Assembly (NCBI GenBank): GCA_016861345.1 | Contig: BOLD01000005.1 | Span: 124,001 to 188,000 of the forward strand | Length of the DNA stretch: 64,000 bases | DNA from: Oligoflexia bacterium | GTDB taxonomy: Bacteria; Bdellovibrionota; Bdellovibrionia; Bdellovibrionales; Bdellovibrionaceae | Direction: 5' to 3' | In this document: in pieces, positions 32,897 to 42,392 of the stretch | Layout of the letters: each line of letters opens with the position of its first letter | Numbering within the stretch: position 1 is the stretch's first letter | Notes under the pieces: model-generated | What the model saw: only the letters and a program-made list of their open reading frames with translations | The model's database searches: none | What the model was told of the DNA's origin: nothing | Program-made: the position numbers and the translations under genes

Positions 32897-33376
32897 TTAG
32901 CTGACAGATAAGATTTCAATTTCTTTAACATCATCACCGTTTTCGATTGAGACAAAACTTCCAGATATCTGCCCCAGAAGGGCTTCTCCAAGGGGGGAGG
33001 CAGAGGTGATGATTTGAATTTTACGACCTTCGAACTGTAAGCTATGGCCTCCGCCGCTTGGCATAAAAAGAAACCATAATTTCTTTCCATCCATGTCTAA
33101 ATGAATTAAGGCAGTCGCTTGAATTGGATCAGTTGGTTGAAAGCTCTTTGCGGGTACATTTTTAAAAGCTGCCAAGGCTTCTTTAGCGTCTAGAATTCTC
33201 TTTGATTGGGCTTTGACGAGATACCCAGTTTCAAGTGCCCGAGTGTCGTATTCGTTCTCGGGCTTACTTTCTTCATGAGTGGCTTCTTCTTTGGTTTCTT
33301 TTATATTTTGCTCTAAAGCATGAATATCGGTTTCAAGTTGGGTGATAAATGCTTCGATCAGCTTGGCTTTATTCAT
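32897..33376 (-). CDS. GreA/GreB-like protein
   Basis: Coiled-coil N-terminus; SPLGEALLGQISGSFVSI resembles the Gre C-terminal domain. Confidence 0.6.
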   Translation of the reverse strand: MNKAKLIEAFITQLETDIHALEQNIKETKEEATHEESKPENEYDTRALETGYLVKAQSKRILDAKEALAAFKNVPAKSFQPTDPIQATALIHLDMDGKKLWFLFMPSGGGHSLQFEGRKIQIITSASPLGEALLGQISGSFVSIENGDDVKEIEILSVS

Positions 33377-33414
33377 TTAGTCATTCACCTTCATTATACT
33401 CATAGTCCTATATT

Positions 33415-36072
33415 CTATGGTTTTGGGTCTTCTGGCATCAAGGTTAAAATAGCCAATTCTGATAGAAGCTCCGCCTTTGTCACGTTCACAAGCTTTGAGT
33501 CCTCAAGAGATTGAATCGCTGCGGTGAGATCTTTATAACTTAATTCAGAAGGCAATTTTTTTGCTGTTTCAAGTACCTTAATCACATTCTTCATCAACTC
33601 AGCCTTAAGTAACTCCTTTTCCTCTTTGAAAAGTTCTGTATTTGATTTAATCGATTCAGGATAGCGCTCAGGTGATACGTATTTCACGAGCAGGAATTTC
33701 AGATTATCTTGAGCACTCAGGTCTTCAAGCTGGAGCTCAATTTCCTGATCATAGACCCTTACCTTTTTAGGAACTTGGCGAGAGAGAATATTCTCACGTG
33801 CCATCTTAAAGAGATCTGGAATATCCGCCTGAGATATTTTGAGTTCTGTTCTGTATTTGAATATGAATTCATTTGGCTTTTTCTGAGTGTCTTTTTGATC
33901 AGCTTCAAGGGATTTTGTTGATGACTCTGGTATTGCATAGCGCAGGGGAGATACTGGCAAGACAGCGACAAGTATAGCCCGATTTAAACTCTGATCAGCT
34001 TTGATTGCAGCGGCTTTCATTTCTTTCTTGTATTCTTCGAACTGAGCTTCAGTGAGATAGGGATAATCAGTCCAGGTCATTTGTTGAAATAATCTATCAA
34101 ATTGATTCTGAAAAAAAGTTCCTTTTTGTTCGGGATCTGGCATTAACCAATTGAGAATGCCTTTGATATTTCCAACCTCAGCCATATCCTTGGATAGTTT
34201 TTCTTTTAAGGAAACTCCATCTTCTGAAATTTTATCTTTGACGGAGCTATCAATAGCGGATTTTAAACTAACCAATGGGTCAAAACCTTTACCCTCTGCC
34301 AAATAGAGGATTTTATTCAGGCTTGTAAAATTATGATTAATCTCAAATGTTGGTTTCTTTGATGGAGTAAATAAGCCTTCCTCTTTGACTGATTCGATTG
34401 TGCTTTGCCAGGTGTTAAAGACCTGATTCTTCATGGCTTTACGAATTGAGTAAAGTGCACCCATTAACGGATTCTGGAGGTCATCAAATCTTTCACAGCC
34501 GTAGATACTTTTTCCTTCAGAATTCGCAACGGCAATATGTTCATCTGAGCAGTACTTATACTTTTCAATTTCCACAGGGCGATTCAAATAGGACCAGTTA
34601 ATAAAGTGTTGATCATAGGGAAGTACGCTTTGTTTTAAATAGGCTCCATTAATTGCTGTCGTCAGCATGTTCGTATAATCCATGACGGTAGAGCTTAGTG
34701 GAGCGCCGACATGATTTTCCTCTTTAACATAAGTTTTTGAGATTCGAATTTTTTCTTTATCTTGAGTGGGTGCAGTTAAACTACCGGCAAAATTATGTCT
34801 CATTCCGATGGCGTGTCCCATTTCATGGGCAACAACTGTTCTAATCACATCTAGAGCAACCTTTTGACGGTGCGACTCTTTTGCTTGGGAAAGTTCAGCT
34901 AACGTTCCCAGCTCGCTCTGATTTAAGAAACAGAAAGCTGATTTTGCGACTATATTTGGTACGTCTACATCCAGTTGACTACCTTTTGCCATTAATTCTT
35001 TTGCGATTTTATACCAAGAACTTGTGAGAAAGACTTGAGCTCTTAAAATCTCCCCAGTGACGGGGTCTGGTTGGGCCGAGGCATAGGCAAATCCCGCACT
35101 TTCCCAGTTAATCCATCGAACGATCATTTCACGCTCTTGAGGGAGATCTCCCGAGCTCCCTCGTGTTATTCCAACAAAGATGTCTCTTCCAAGAGCCCGA
35201 TTCCAATATTGCCCAGCTTCAAAAACGGCTTGAGCAATTTCTTTTGGTGTGTTCTCAGCGACGACCAGTTTGATCGGTCCAGCTTCTGGAGAAATGTCCC
35301 ACTTCATGGCGAAAGGAGTTGGATAGTCTTTGCCGGCTTGATTCGCGAGAGTTAAAAAACTGCCGATTCTTTGATTTTTATCAAAAGCCAGTGGCTGAAA
35401 TGTTTTACTGGGTGTGTAGGGGCGTAGTTCAAGTCTGAGAGTTCCTGTGGACTCAGTTTTTTCTAGCTTTTGTCCTTCGGTAATTTCCTCACTGAAGATT
35501 CGCGTGACTTGCTCAATCGTCAAGCGATCATTTTCCATTTTGACAGAACGAAGATAAGTATCTTTCATTTCTATGGCCTCATCATTCCCACTATCAGCCG
35601 CTTGAAGTTTTTTTCGAAGATCCTTATTGTTCATGATGACTTCATAATTCGCAGAAAGATGAAGTGACTGAAGACCCTTTGATAGGTCAAAGCGGATCGA
35701 GTCTTGATCCTCGCTGACGATTGTAAATCGCTGCATTAAATTATCAGCTGGAATATCGGAATAGAGATTGTCAGTTGTGAGTTTAAAAAGGCCAAGTTGA
35801 TTTCCTGATTTTTCAAAACTAACCAGAATTCCTTTAAAATCAGCCCACTGGGGTTTTCGTCCCCCGGTTCTGATATTTGGAAGAAGAAGAAAAGTCTTAC
35901 CAAGGGACGATTTTTTGATCACCACTTCTGTTTCTGACGGAACACTCATAGATTCTTTTACGTCCCGAGGAGCAAGTCTCTCTGGTATGATTTGTTGCTC
36001 TATAATTTTCGTCTCTTTCATGCAGCCTTGAGAAATTAAAGCTGCAAACAGCAGCGCCCCATATCTTTTCAT
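33415..36072 (-). CDS. Zinc-dependent metalloprotease lipoprotein (zincin)
   Basis: Lipobox ALISQGC from M at 36072; VAHEMGHAIGMRHNFAGS. Confidence 0.85.
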   Translation of the reverse strand: MKRYGALLFAALISQGCMKETKIIEQQIIPERLAPRDVKESMSVPSETEVVIKKSSLGKTFLLLPNIRTGGRKPQWADFKGILVSFEKSGNQLGLFKLTTDNLYSDIPADNLMQRFTIVSEDQDSIRFDLSKGLQSLHLSANYEVIMNNKDLRKKLQAADSGNDEAIEMKDTYLRSVKMENDRLTIEQVTRIFSEEITEGQKLEKTESTGTLRLELRPYTPSKTFQPLAFDKNQRIGSFLTLANQAGKDYPTPFAMKWDISPEAGPIKLVVAENTPKEIAQAVFEAGQYWNRALGRDIFVGITRGSSGDLPQEREMIVRWINWESAGFAYASAQPDPVTGEILRAQVFLTSSWYKIAKELMAKGSQLDVDVPNIVAKSAFCFLNQSELGTLAELSQAKESHRQKVALDVIRTVVAHEMGHAIGMRHNFAGSLTAPTQDKEKIRISKTYVKEENHVGAPLSSTVMDYTNMLTTAINGAYLKQSVLPYDQHFINWSYLNRPVEIEKYKYCSDEHIAVANSEGKSIYGCERFDDLQNPLMGALYSIRKAMKNQVFNTWQSTIESVKEEGLFTPSKKPTFEINHNFTSLNKILYLAEGKGFDPLVSLKSAIDSSVKDKISEDGVSLKEKLSKDMAEVGNIKGILNWLMPDPEQKGTFFQNQFDRLFQQMTWTDYPYLTEAQFEEYKKEMKAAAIKADQSLNRAILVAVLPVSPLRYAIPESSTKSLEADQKDTQKKPNEFIFKYRTELKISQADIPDLFKMARENILSRQVPKKVRVYDQEIELQLEDLSAQDNLKFLLVKYVSPERYPESIKSNTELFKEEKELLKAELMKNVIKVLETAKKLPSELSYKDLTAAIQSLEDSKLVNVTKAELLSELAILTLMPEDPKP

Positions 36073-36190
36073 TTGACCCCCAAATAAAAATAGATGGGGC
36101 ATTTTTGCCACGAAATAAGTGACTGATAAACCAAGGAATGGGCTTTGATAAATAAGAAAGGACTGTCAAAAAGTTTGTCAGAGTTTCTCT

Positions 36191-38140
36191 TTACTCAACC
36201 GATGGTTTGGATTCTCCTTCAATAGCTGGAAAGTACACCCTTTTTGGATTGATTTTATGACCTGCAGGAAGTCCTGTTCCAAGCTCTTCAGCGCGAAAGA
36301 CTGTTTCAGGTAGATTTAAAGACTGACGAAGCTCATTCATTGTTTGGGGAGCGAATGGGGCTAGCATAATCATTAAATTTTTAAGAACATAGAAACATGT
36401 AAAGAGAGCATCTTTTCGCTCAGCCTCAGGGGCCCGATCATCGTGGGGCTTAAACTGAGTAAAGAGCGAGTTGATTTGTCTGGCATAGTTTTCGATTTGT
36501 CCCAGCAAAGTCGAGTAGTCTCCCTTTTGCATTGAGCGAAGATACATTTGAACAATTTTAACAGTTTCTGCCTCTGCTTTTCCGATCAGCTTTCCTTCTG
36601 GAACTTGACCATGAAATTTTGAGTGACAAGCAGAGATGGGTTTTTCAAAGGCCGCATTCATAGGTCCAGCGAGAAACTTGTTTCTTTCTGCAAAGTGTTC
36701 AAAATCAAAATTCGAGGCTTTTACAGGCAGGCTCAGCAGGGCTAAGAAGTAGCGCACTTGATCTGGAGAATAACCCATCTCAAGTAACTGATCACCAGTG
36801 TAGAAGTTGCCTTTTGACTTGCTCATCTTTTCGCCGTTTACCATGAGATGGTAGCAGCTTAAAATTTCAGTCATCTGCAAGTCGCCCTTTTGTGGCAGTT
36901 TTTGGGGGTCTTGCTTTTGACCCAACCACATTGACCCTTGCATGATCACATAGAAGAACACATTATCCTGTCCAAGAAATTGAACAACGGTAGCCTCGGG
37001 GTCACACCAAAAATCAGAGTATTGGTCTTGTTTTCTTCCTGACTGTTGAAGTGCGACTTGAGTAAAGACAATTGGCGCAATCAACGAATCTGGCCACACA
37101 TAAAGAGTTTTCCCCTTCATTTCAGGATCAAGTTCAGGTGGAACAGGGATGCCCCAAGAGACATCACGGGTAATGGGGCGATAAGCCCACTTATCTGTTA
37201 CCTGAGAGGGGATTCCAGAGGCTTCGAGTAGAGATTGAGCTTTCGCTAGATCAGTTTTTGAATCAAATAAACATTCAACTTTTTTCCCCGCGACATATCT
37301 TGATTTGTGCTTGGGTAGAGTTTCCTTAATTTCTTTGTATTTAGCTTCAAATTGATTTTCAAATCGGCACCCAATCAAAACTGTGTTGATGACCTCTTGA
37401 ACAACTGCTGAACGCCATGTTTTTTGTTTTGTTTCAATCCATGCTTTCAGTGGATCGGCGACTTTCCACATATCGAGCCACCAGTGAGCAGTATCCTTCA
37501 GCTCTGGCTTTGCATCGCTCAGCTGACTTCTAGGATTTTGCAGTAAGCTGGGATCAAACTGAGTGCTGCAGGCTTCGCACTCATCTGAATAGGCCTCTGT
37601 ATTTGCACAATTGGGGCAGGTTCCACGGACAAAGCGATCTTGCAAAAAGCGATTCATTTTTGGATCAAACCACTGCTTGGTTGTCCGTTTTTCTAATAGT
37701 CCATTTTTATAGAGCCGTCGCAAAAAATCTTGAGAGTATTTTTCATGAAGGGGATAGGTTTCAGGACGAGATGTTCCAGTGAATACGTCTGTTTGAACGG
37801 AGTATTTTTTTAAAGTTTCTTTTTGTTGTTCGTGAATTGTATCAATAAACTCGCGAATCGTTTTTCCTGCTTTAACAGCAGCCACTTCGCTTGTAGAGCC
37901 ATGATCATCATTTCCGTTAACAAAAAGAACATTTTCAGAGCCGATGAGCATTCTCATCCATCTGGCATAAATATCAGCGGGGACATGGGCTCCAGCTAGG
38001 TGTCCTAAATGCAGGGGGCCATTGGCATAGGGCATACCTGCTGTGACGACAACTTTCTTCGGTTTTTTAAACTGATTTAAAACTGAATGAACATCAGTTG
38101 GTGGAGAAAATTTGTTTTCGGGTTTAGAGCCTTGTTGCAT
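36191..38140 (-). CDS. metG: Methionyl-tRNA synthetase
   Basis: TAGMPYANGPLHLGHLAGAHVPADIYARW; Cys4 zinc site CPNC...CEAC; KMSKSKGN. Confidence 0.96.
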   Translation of the reverse strand: MQQGSKPENKFSPPTDVHSVLNQFKKPKKVVVTAGMPYANGPLHLGHLAGAHVPADIYARWMRMLIGSENVLFVNGNDDHGSTSEVAAVKAGKTIREFIDTIHEQQKETLKKYSVQTDVFTGTSRPETYPLHEKYSQDFLRRLYKNGLLEKRTTKQWFDPKMNRFLQDRFVRGTCPNCANTEAYSDECEACSTQFDPSLLQNPRSQLSDAKPELKDTAHWWLDMWKVADPLKAWIETKQKTWRSAVVQEVINTVLIGCRFENQFEAKYKEIKETLPKHKSRYVAGKKVECLFDSKTDLAKAQSLLEASGIPSQVTDKWAYRPITRDVSWGIPVPPELDPEMKGKTLYVWPDSLIAPIVFTQVALQQSGRKQDQYSDFWCDPEATVVQFLGQDNVFFYVIMQGSMWLGQKQDPQKLPQKGDLQMTEILSCYHLMVNGEKMSKSKGNFYTGDQLLEMGYSPDQVRYFLALLSLPVKASNFDFEHFAERNKFLAGPMNAAFEKPISACHSKFHGQVPEGKLIGKAEAETVKIVQMYLRSMQKGDYSTLLGQIENYARQINSLFTQFKPHDDRAPEAERKDALFTCFYVLKNLMIMLAPFAPQTMNELRQSLNLPETVFRAEELGTGLPAGHKINPKRVYFPAIEGESKPSVE

Positions 38141-38210
38141 AGTTATACCTCTAAAGATCCAACCTTAGCTAAAATACAAGCGTGATGCATCGAAAAAAAG
38201 AGGCGTAAAA

Positions 38211-38723
38211 ATGGAAAAGGCCCAATGGTTTACCATTGGGCCTTTATTTGGTTGCGGTTCTAGACCAATAAACCACCTTGCCTATCCACATGATATTATT
38301 GATATTTCACACCTTGTAAAGCAAGCAATTTCTCATAAAGCTAGCGAATTATATGAAAAAGGCTATTCAACTAGAGCGATCTCTAATGAATTGGGAATAA
38401 GTAAAACGGCCGTGAAAAGCCGCTTAACTGACGTTGGAGTGGAACTCAGAAGCCACTCTAATGACCAACTCACTTCAAATAAAAAACCAAAAATTAGAAG
38501 CATTAAGGCTGCACCATACGGATACTGTTTGGTTGACGGGATGCTTCACAAAGAGCCAAGAGAGCAGTCCACCCTGAAGCTCATTCTGAAATGGGCCAAG
38601 CAGGGTCAAAGCCATTGTGCCATTGCCCGAAAGCTTAATGATCAAAACCTAAAACCAAGACACGCAGATAAATGGAGTCAGCCAACCGTTGGCTACATCA
38701 TTAAACGTCATCAAGAACAATAA
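38211..38723 (+). CDS. C-terminal fragment of the ICE serine recombinase (element part 38250-38723), chimeric with 13 host-derived codons
   Basis: HTH (TRAISNELGISKTAVKSRLTDVGV) and recombinase-like PYGYCLVDGMLHKEPREQSTLKLILKWAKQGQSHCAIARKLNDQNLKPRHADKWSQPTVGYIIKRH; in frame with the ORF at 62116 across the att core; no ATG/GTG/TTG in the first 47 element-derived codons. Confidence 0.75.
   Translation: MEKAQWFTIGPLFGCGSRPINHLAYPHDIIDISHLVKQAISHKASELYEKGYSTRAISNELGISKTAVKSRLTDVGVELRSHSNDQLTSNKKPKIRSIKAAPYGYCLVDGMLHKEPREQSTLKLILKWAKQGQSHCAIARKLNDQNLKPRHADKWSQPTVGYIIKRHQEQ
38216..38245 (-). terminator. Host tRNA-fMet terminator displaced by ICE insertion (inferred)
   Basis: 13-bp perfect stem AAAGGCCCAATGG-TTTA-CCATTGGGCCTTT; in the reconstructed empty site it lies 3 nt downstream of the tRNA CCA end. 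Confidence 0.75.
38249..38257 (+). repeat. attL core TGGTTGCGG
   Basis: Identical to the tRNA 3' end at 63867-63875. Confidence 0.85.
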
Positions 38724-38740
38724 AATGATCGGAGAATTAC

Positions 38741-38902
38741 ATGAACAGTCTTATCAAAATCGCAGTCATCTTAGCTTTAGGTGCTGTTGCCAGTGGAAAT
38801 CTGCCCAAAATACTGAACCAAGTCCGCAACGCTCAATTTCAACTCATCATGGAATCTAAGGCATCTTCCTGGCCTAAGGCCATGCGACTGCCTAGTAGAT
38901 AA
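38741..38902 (+). CDS. Small hydrophobic-N-terminus protein (53 aa) MNSLIKIAVILALGAVASGNLPKIL...
   Basis: RBS (CGGAGAA) before ATG, 17 nt after the recombinase C-terminal fragment; missing from the supplied ORF track. Confidence 0.55.
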   Translation: MNSLIKIAVILALGAVASGNLPKILNQVRNAQFQLIMESKASSWPKAMRLPSR

Positions 38903-39383
38903 TACCAAATCGAGGTGGATCGATTACATGCTTGTTTTCCAAGAAAACCTAAAGTGACGCAAATTTTGTCTCCGTTAACTAATTATTCAGATCAAAGCTT
39001 CCTTATTGCTTAATGGAAGGCATGAGCTTTGCTTTGATAAGTCTCTGAAATGCTGTTTTAAGGCTGTATAGAAAATTGACACCCACAAAAGGGGTGGTTC
39101 TTTTTTACACGGATTCAACACATTTTTTTTGAATATGTAATTATTAACGAAATTATTAATAACAAACGATGGTTCAAAGCCATTCGTTTTGAGTCGTCAG
39201 TTATAGACGGTGATGTCAATGTCTGAAGGCAAAGTTTCAACACGTGGCCGACTTCTTTCTTTATCCTCATTCAATGCCATAAGGTAAAAACTTCTCTCAC
39301 AAACGGTATATTCTTTTGGCACTTTTCGTTCAGGCAAATGATGTTAATCATTTAGTAAAATTTAATCAGTCACAGTTTCTTGC

Positions 39384-40772
39384 ATGTACCGCGGAATGTA
39401 CATTGCCCGCGACCCATACAGTTCTGACCTTCATTCTTTGATTCGAGAAAATTACCGCCAAGTTTTTTTCAATAAAGAAAATATTGGAGTCCATCTCCCA
39501 TATCACTTGGAGAGAGAATTCAAAAAATACCTACGATGCGGAAACCTCGCCTTCGGCATGGCAAGGTTTCACTGCTCCTTATGTCAAAAAGATAAGCTTG
39601 TTGCCTTTAGCTGCAAAGGGAGAACGCTTTGTCCGAGTTGCACTGGCAGACGCATGTCGGATACGGCTAAACATTTAATTGAAGAAGTGATTCCGGAAGT
39701 ACCGACAAGGCAATGGGTATTAAGCATGCCCTATGTTCATAGATTTTTGCTCGCGCGAAATCCTGATTTCTTAAGAAAGGCCTTGGCGATTTTTCACCGG
39801 ACACTTAGTCGCCATTATGAATACAAGGCCAGAATCCACAATCTGAAAAATCCCAAAGCTGGAGCGATTACAGTCGTTCAGCGTTTTGGAGGAGCACTTA
39901 ATCTAAACGTGCATTTCCATACGATCTATATCGATGGAGTATTCTATGAAAATAATTTTGGCGATGAAGTCTTTTTTGAAATTGTTCCAACGCATGAAGA
40001 AGTCGTTCAACTCAATGGCACATTGAAGAAACGCTTAATGAGACTACTGGAAAAATTTGAGCAAGTTGAAAATGACTATAACGATCAATCCGACTTTCAG
40101 GCCCAGAGTGTACAAAACCGAGATGAGAATTTTCAGCTCCCACTTAAGATCGGCAAGGTCTGGGACCCGCCATTCAGAGAATTTGTAGGGAAGCGTTGCT
40201 CCTACGATGATGGGTTCAGTCTGCATGCGAATGTAAAAATCTTGGCACATCAACGGGCCGAATTGGAGAGACTTTGTCGCTACATTCTGCGAGGTCCCAT
40301 TGCAAAAGAGAGGATTACTTATGAGGCATCTGGAAAAGTAAGGCTACAGCTAAAAACACCTTACTCCGACGGGACAACTCATCTGCAATTCACTCCAGAT
40401 CAATTCATCAAAAGGATTATTGCTCTTATACCGCCACCGAGACAAAACCTTATTCGCTATATTGGAGTTTTTGGGGCCCGTCATAAGAAGAGATCTAAAA
40501 TAACGAGTTTGGCGTGTCCTAAGAAAGTGAAGACCAAGAAGAAAGTTTACCGCACGCCATGGAGCGAATTGTTAAAATACGTTTTTAAATATGAAGTTAG
40601 TAATTGTGATCACTGTGGCACCAAGCTAACTTTGGTAGCCACGATAACTTCCCAGAATATCTGCCAAAAAATATTGAATCATCTTGGCCAGCCGGCAAAT
40701 GAAGTGATTATCAGGTCTCCGAGAGCACCTCCTGAGGCAGACTACTTTGATCAAGCAGTGGGCGATTTTTAA
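39384..40772 (+). CDS. IS91-family (Y2/HUH) transposase
   Basis: CSLCQKDKLVAFSCKGRTLCPSCTGRRMSDTAKHLIEEVIPEVPTRQWVLSMPY; AITVVQRFGGALNLNVHFHTIYIDGVF. Confidence 0.93.
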   Translation: MYRGMYIARDPYSSDLHSLIRENYRQVFFNKENIGVHLPYHLEREFKKYLRCGNLAFGMARFHCSLCQKDKLVAFSCKGRTLCPSCTGRRMSDTAKHLIEEVIPEVPTRQWVLSMPYVHRFLLARNPDFLRKALAIFHRTLSRHYEYKARIHNLKNPKAGAITVVQRFGGALNLNVHFHTIYIDGVFYENNFGDEVFFEIVPTHEEVVQLNGTLKKRLMRLLEKFEQVENDYNDQSDFQAQSVQNRDENFQLPLKIGKVWDPPFREFVGKRCSYDDGFSLHANVKILAHQRAELERLCRYILRGPIAKERITYEASGKVRLQLKTPYSDGTTHLQFTPDQFIKRIIALIPPPRQNLIRYIGVFGARHKKRSKITSLACPKKVKTKKKVYRTPWSELLKYVFKYEVSNCDHCGTKLTLVATITSQNICQKILNHLGQPANEVIIRSPRAPPEADYFDQAVGDF

Positions 40773-40811
40773 GCAAAATTAGTTGAGCAAGGGCAGGGGT
40801 GCGCCTAATTT

Positions 40812-40829
40812 CGGTCTTAAATAAGACCG
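40812..40829. repeat. Hairpin CGGTCTTA-AA-TAAGACCG downstream of the IS91-family transposase, possible IS terminus structure
   Basis: Perfect 8-bp inverted repeat 40 bp after the transposase stop. Confidence 0.35.
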
Positions 40830-41009
40830 TCCCGTAAATTTCAGCCGAATCCGACAAAAAGGCGTGAAGATTTCCTTTAAATAGAGAGACCGAAGGTCAT
40901 CCTTTTCCTAAAAAAGGGGGGGGCCATGGTTCCAAGATGTAAAATCGAGGGCTAATTCAGGCTATACTTTCGGTAAGTTCTAAAACTAGATCGGCTTGGA
41001 AAGAACAAA

Positions 41010-41052
41010 GTTTTATCCCCTTAATGAAATTTAAGCTAAGGGGATAAAAAAC
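41010..41052. terminator. Hairpin GTTTTATCCCCTTA...TAAGGGGATAAAAAAC, bidirectional terminator-like
   Basis: Long near-perfect inverted repeat with T/A tracts. Confidence 0.6.
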
Positions 41053-41229
41053 TTATTTAGCATTTACGAAATCGTGAGCAACTTGATCAACAGAAAGTTC
41101 CATCGCTTTAGCTTTTGTATAATTACTAAACAGTCTGTTGAACTTCTTCCATTAGATGACGGTCTAAGAGTTCAGGAAGCTGCAGAAGCTTGTCTGGTTA
41201 AAGTTATTAAGTTTACTAAAGCTGGTTAA
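41053..41229. pseudogene. Two convergent 3' gene remnants (minus: ...KAMELSVDQVAHDFVNAK*; plus: ...QSVELLPLDDGLRVQEAAEACLVKVIKFTKAG*)
   Basis: Short open stretches ending at stops next to terminator hairpins, with no full-length ORF. Confidence 0.35.
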
Positions 41230-41251
41230 ATCCTTCCTAAATATTTACATA

Positions 41252-41280
41252 AGGGCCTACTTGTTAGGCCCTTTTTATTT
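41252..41280 (+). terminator. Rho-independent terminator
   Basis: AGGGCCTA-CTTGT-TAGGCCCT followed by TTTTATTT. Confidence 0.75.
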
Positions 41281-41341
41281 CATTAAAGACTTCATCTTTA
41301 ATTCCGATAGGACTTAAGTACTGTTCAATCGGAGTCATCGT

Positions 41342-41584
41342 ATGCATGTCCTGCTTATCCTGTTTTGTTTCAATATTTTTGCCCAAGACTTTACGGTTAC
41401 TACTTTTGATAAGGATCTGGATGCATCAGTTCTTGATAAAAAAATACAAGTTCGGCATATTGATAAGTTGAAGGAGGATAGGAAGTATCTTTCTCCCAGT
41501 GAACGCGACAAAATCCTAGAGGGTGTGATTAAGAACAAAATCTCTAGTATTGTTCACATAGAACGAATTGAAAAACGAAGATAA
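41342..41584 (+). CDS. Small secreted protein (80 aa)
   Basis: Signal peptide MHVLLILFCFNIFAQ; followed by hairpin GAAGCGGCC...GGCCGCTTC. Confidence 0.5.
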   Translation: MHVLLILFCFNIFAQDFTVTTFDKDLDASVLDKKIQVRHIDKLKEDRKYLSPSERDKILEGVIKNKISSIVHIERIEKRR

Positions 41585-41616
41585 TAGAAGCGGCCGCTAG
41601 ATGGCCGCTTCTTGTT

Positions 41617-42342
41617 TTATTCCGCAAGTTCCAAATGTAAATCTTGAATACTCAAATCAAAAACCTGACCTTGATGAACCTCGTTTGATTGTGGAGTAGT
41701 ATCGTCTAGTTCAATAAGATTAGGTAAGACAACTTCAAGCACCTTTCTTTTGGCTTCAGCTTTCATTGCTCGCATTTCAGCGCCCACTGCTCCAGTCGAG
41801 CATTTAGCAATTCTTGCGATATCTCTAAATGTCATCCCACTGGACCGAAGCTTACGAATCAAATCACTATCACGAGTTTTGAGTCGACCAATTCTAATCC
41901 CTTTGGCTTTTGCGTTGGCAAGACCATTTCGAACCCTTTCAGCAATCAAATCGCGTTCCAATTGAGCGACAGCTCCAAGTATAGTAAATACTGCCGATCC
42001 TAAAGGAGTATTGGTGTCAATGGATTCAGTGATTGAAACAAAGCCCACCTCCACTTTTTTAAATTCTTCGAGAGCCCTCAGCAAATGGGTCACACTTCTA
42101 GCATACCGGCTGAAGCTATAGACGATGACCTTTCCAATAAAACCATCTCGAACATCCTTCATCATACGATCCAGTGCTGGTCTGGATTGTTTTACTCCTG
42201 ATTGGTTCTCATCTTCATAAATCACATAGTCAGAAATGTTATTTCGGGTACAATAATCTCGCAATGCTCGAACTTGAGCTTCAAGTCCAGTCGATTGATT
42301 CCCCGTACTGACTCTGCAATACAGGGCTACTTTTTTTGCCAT
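41617..42342 (-). CDS. Small serine recombinase (resolvase/invertase family)
   Basis: ALYCRVSTGNQSTGLEAQVRALRDYC; YSFSRYARS; LGAVAQLERDLIAERVRNGLANAKAKGIRIGR. Confidence 0.92.
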   Translation of the reverse strand: MAKKVALYCRVSTGNQSTGLEAQVRALRDYCTRNNISDYVIYEDENQSGVKQSRPALDRMMKDVRDGFIGKVIVYSFSRYARSVTHLLRALEEFKKVEVGFVSITESIDTNTPLGSAVFTILGAVAQLERDLIAERVRNGLANAKAKGIRIGRLKTRDSDLIRKLRSSGMTFRDIARIAKCSTGAVGAEMRAMKAEAKRKVLEVVLPNLIELDDTTPQSNEVHQGQVFDLSIQDLHLELAE

Positions 42343-42392
42343 AGGCGCTCCTTTTGAATTTATATTGACAAAAAGTCGCGCAGAAAATCATA

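Noticed and set aside
32797-33090. Minus-strand 97-aa ORF overlapping the Gre-like gene
   Set aside because: Out of frame with the recognizable Gre-like CDS 32897-33376.
36191-38140. metG as ICE cargo or tRNA-linked gene of the element
   Set aside because: It lies outside attL and is the host gene next to tRNA-fMet in the reconstructed empty site.
38249-38257. Chance occurrence of the 9-mer at the left end
   Set aside because: Considered because 9 bp is short. Rejected because position next to the tRNA-like terminator, in-frame recombinase continuation and attP dyad symmetry all agree.
41617-42342. Small resolvase as the ICE integrase
   Set aside because: It is internal to the element, far from both att sites; the large recombinase abuts attR. 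It is more likely a resolvase/invertase.
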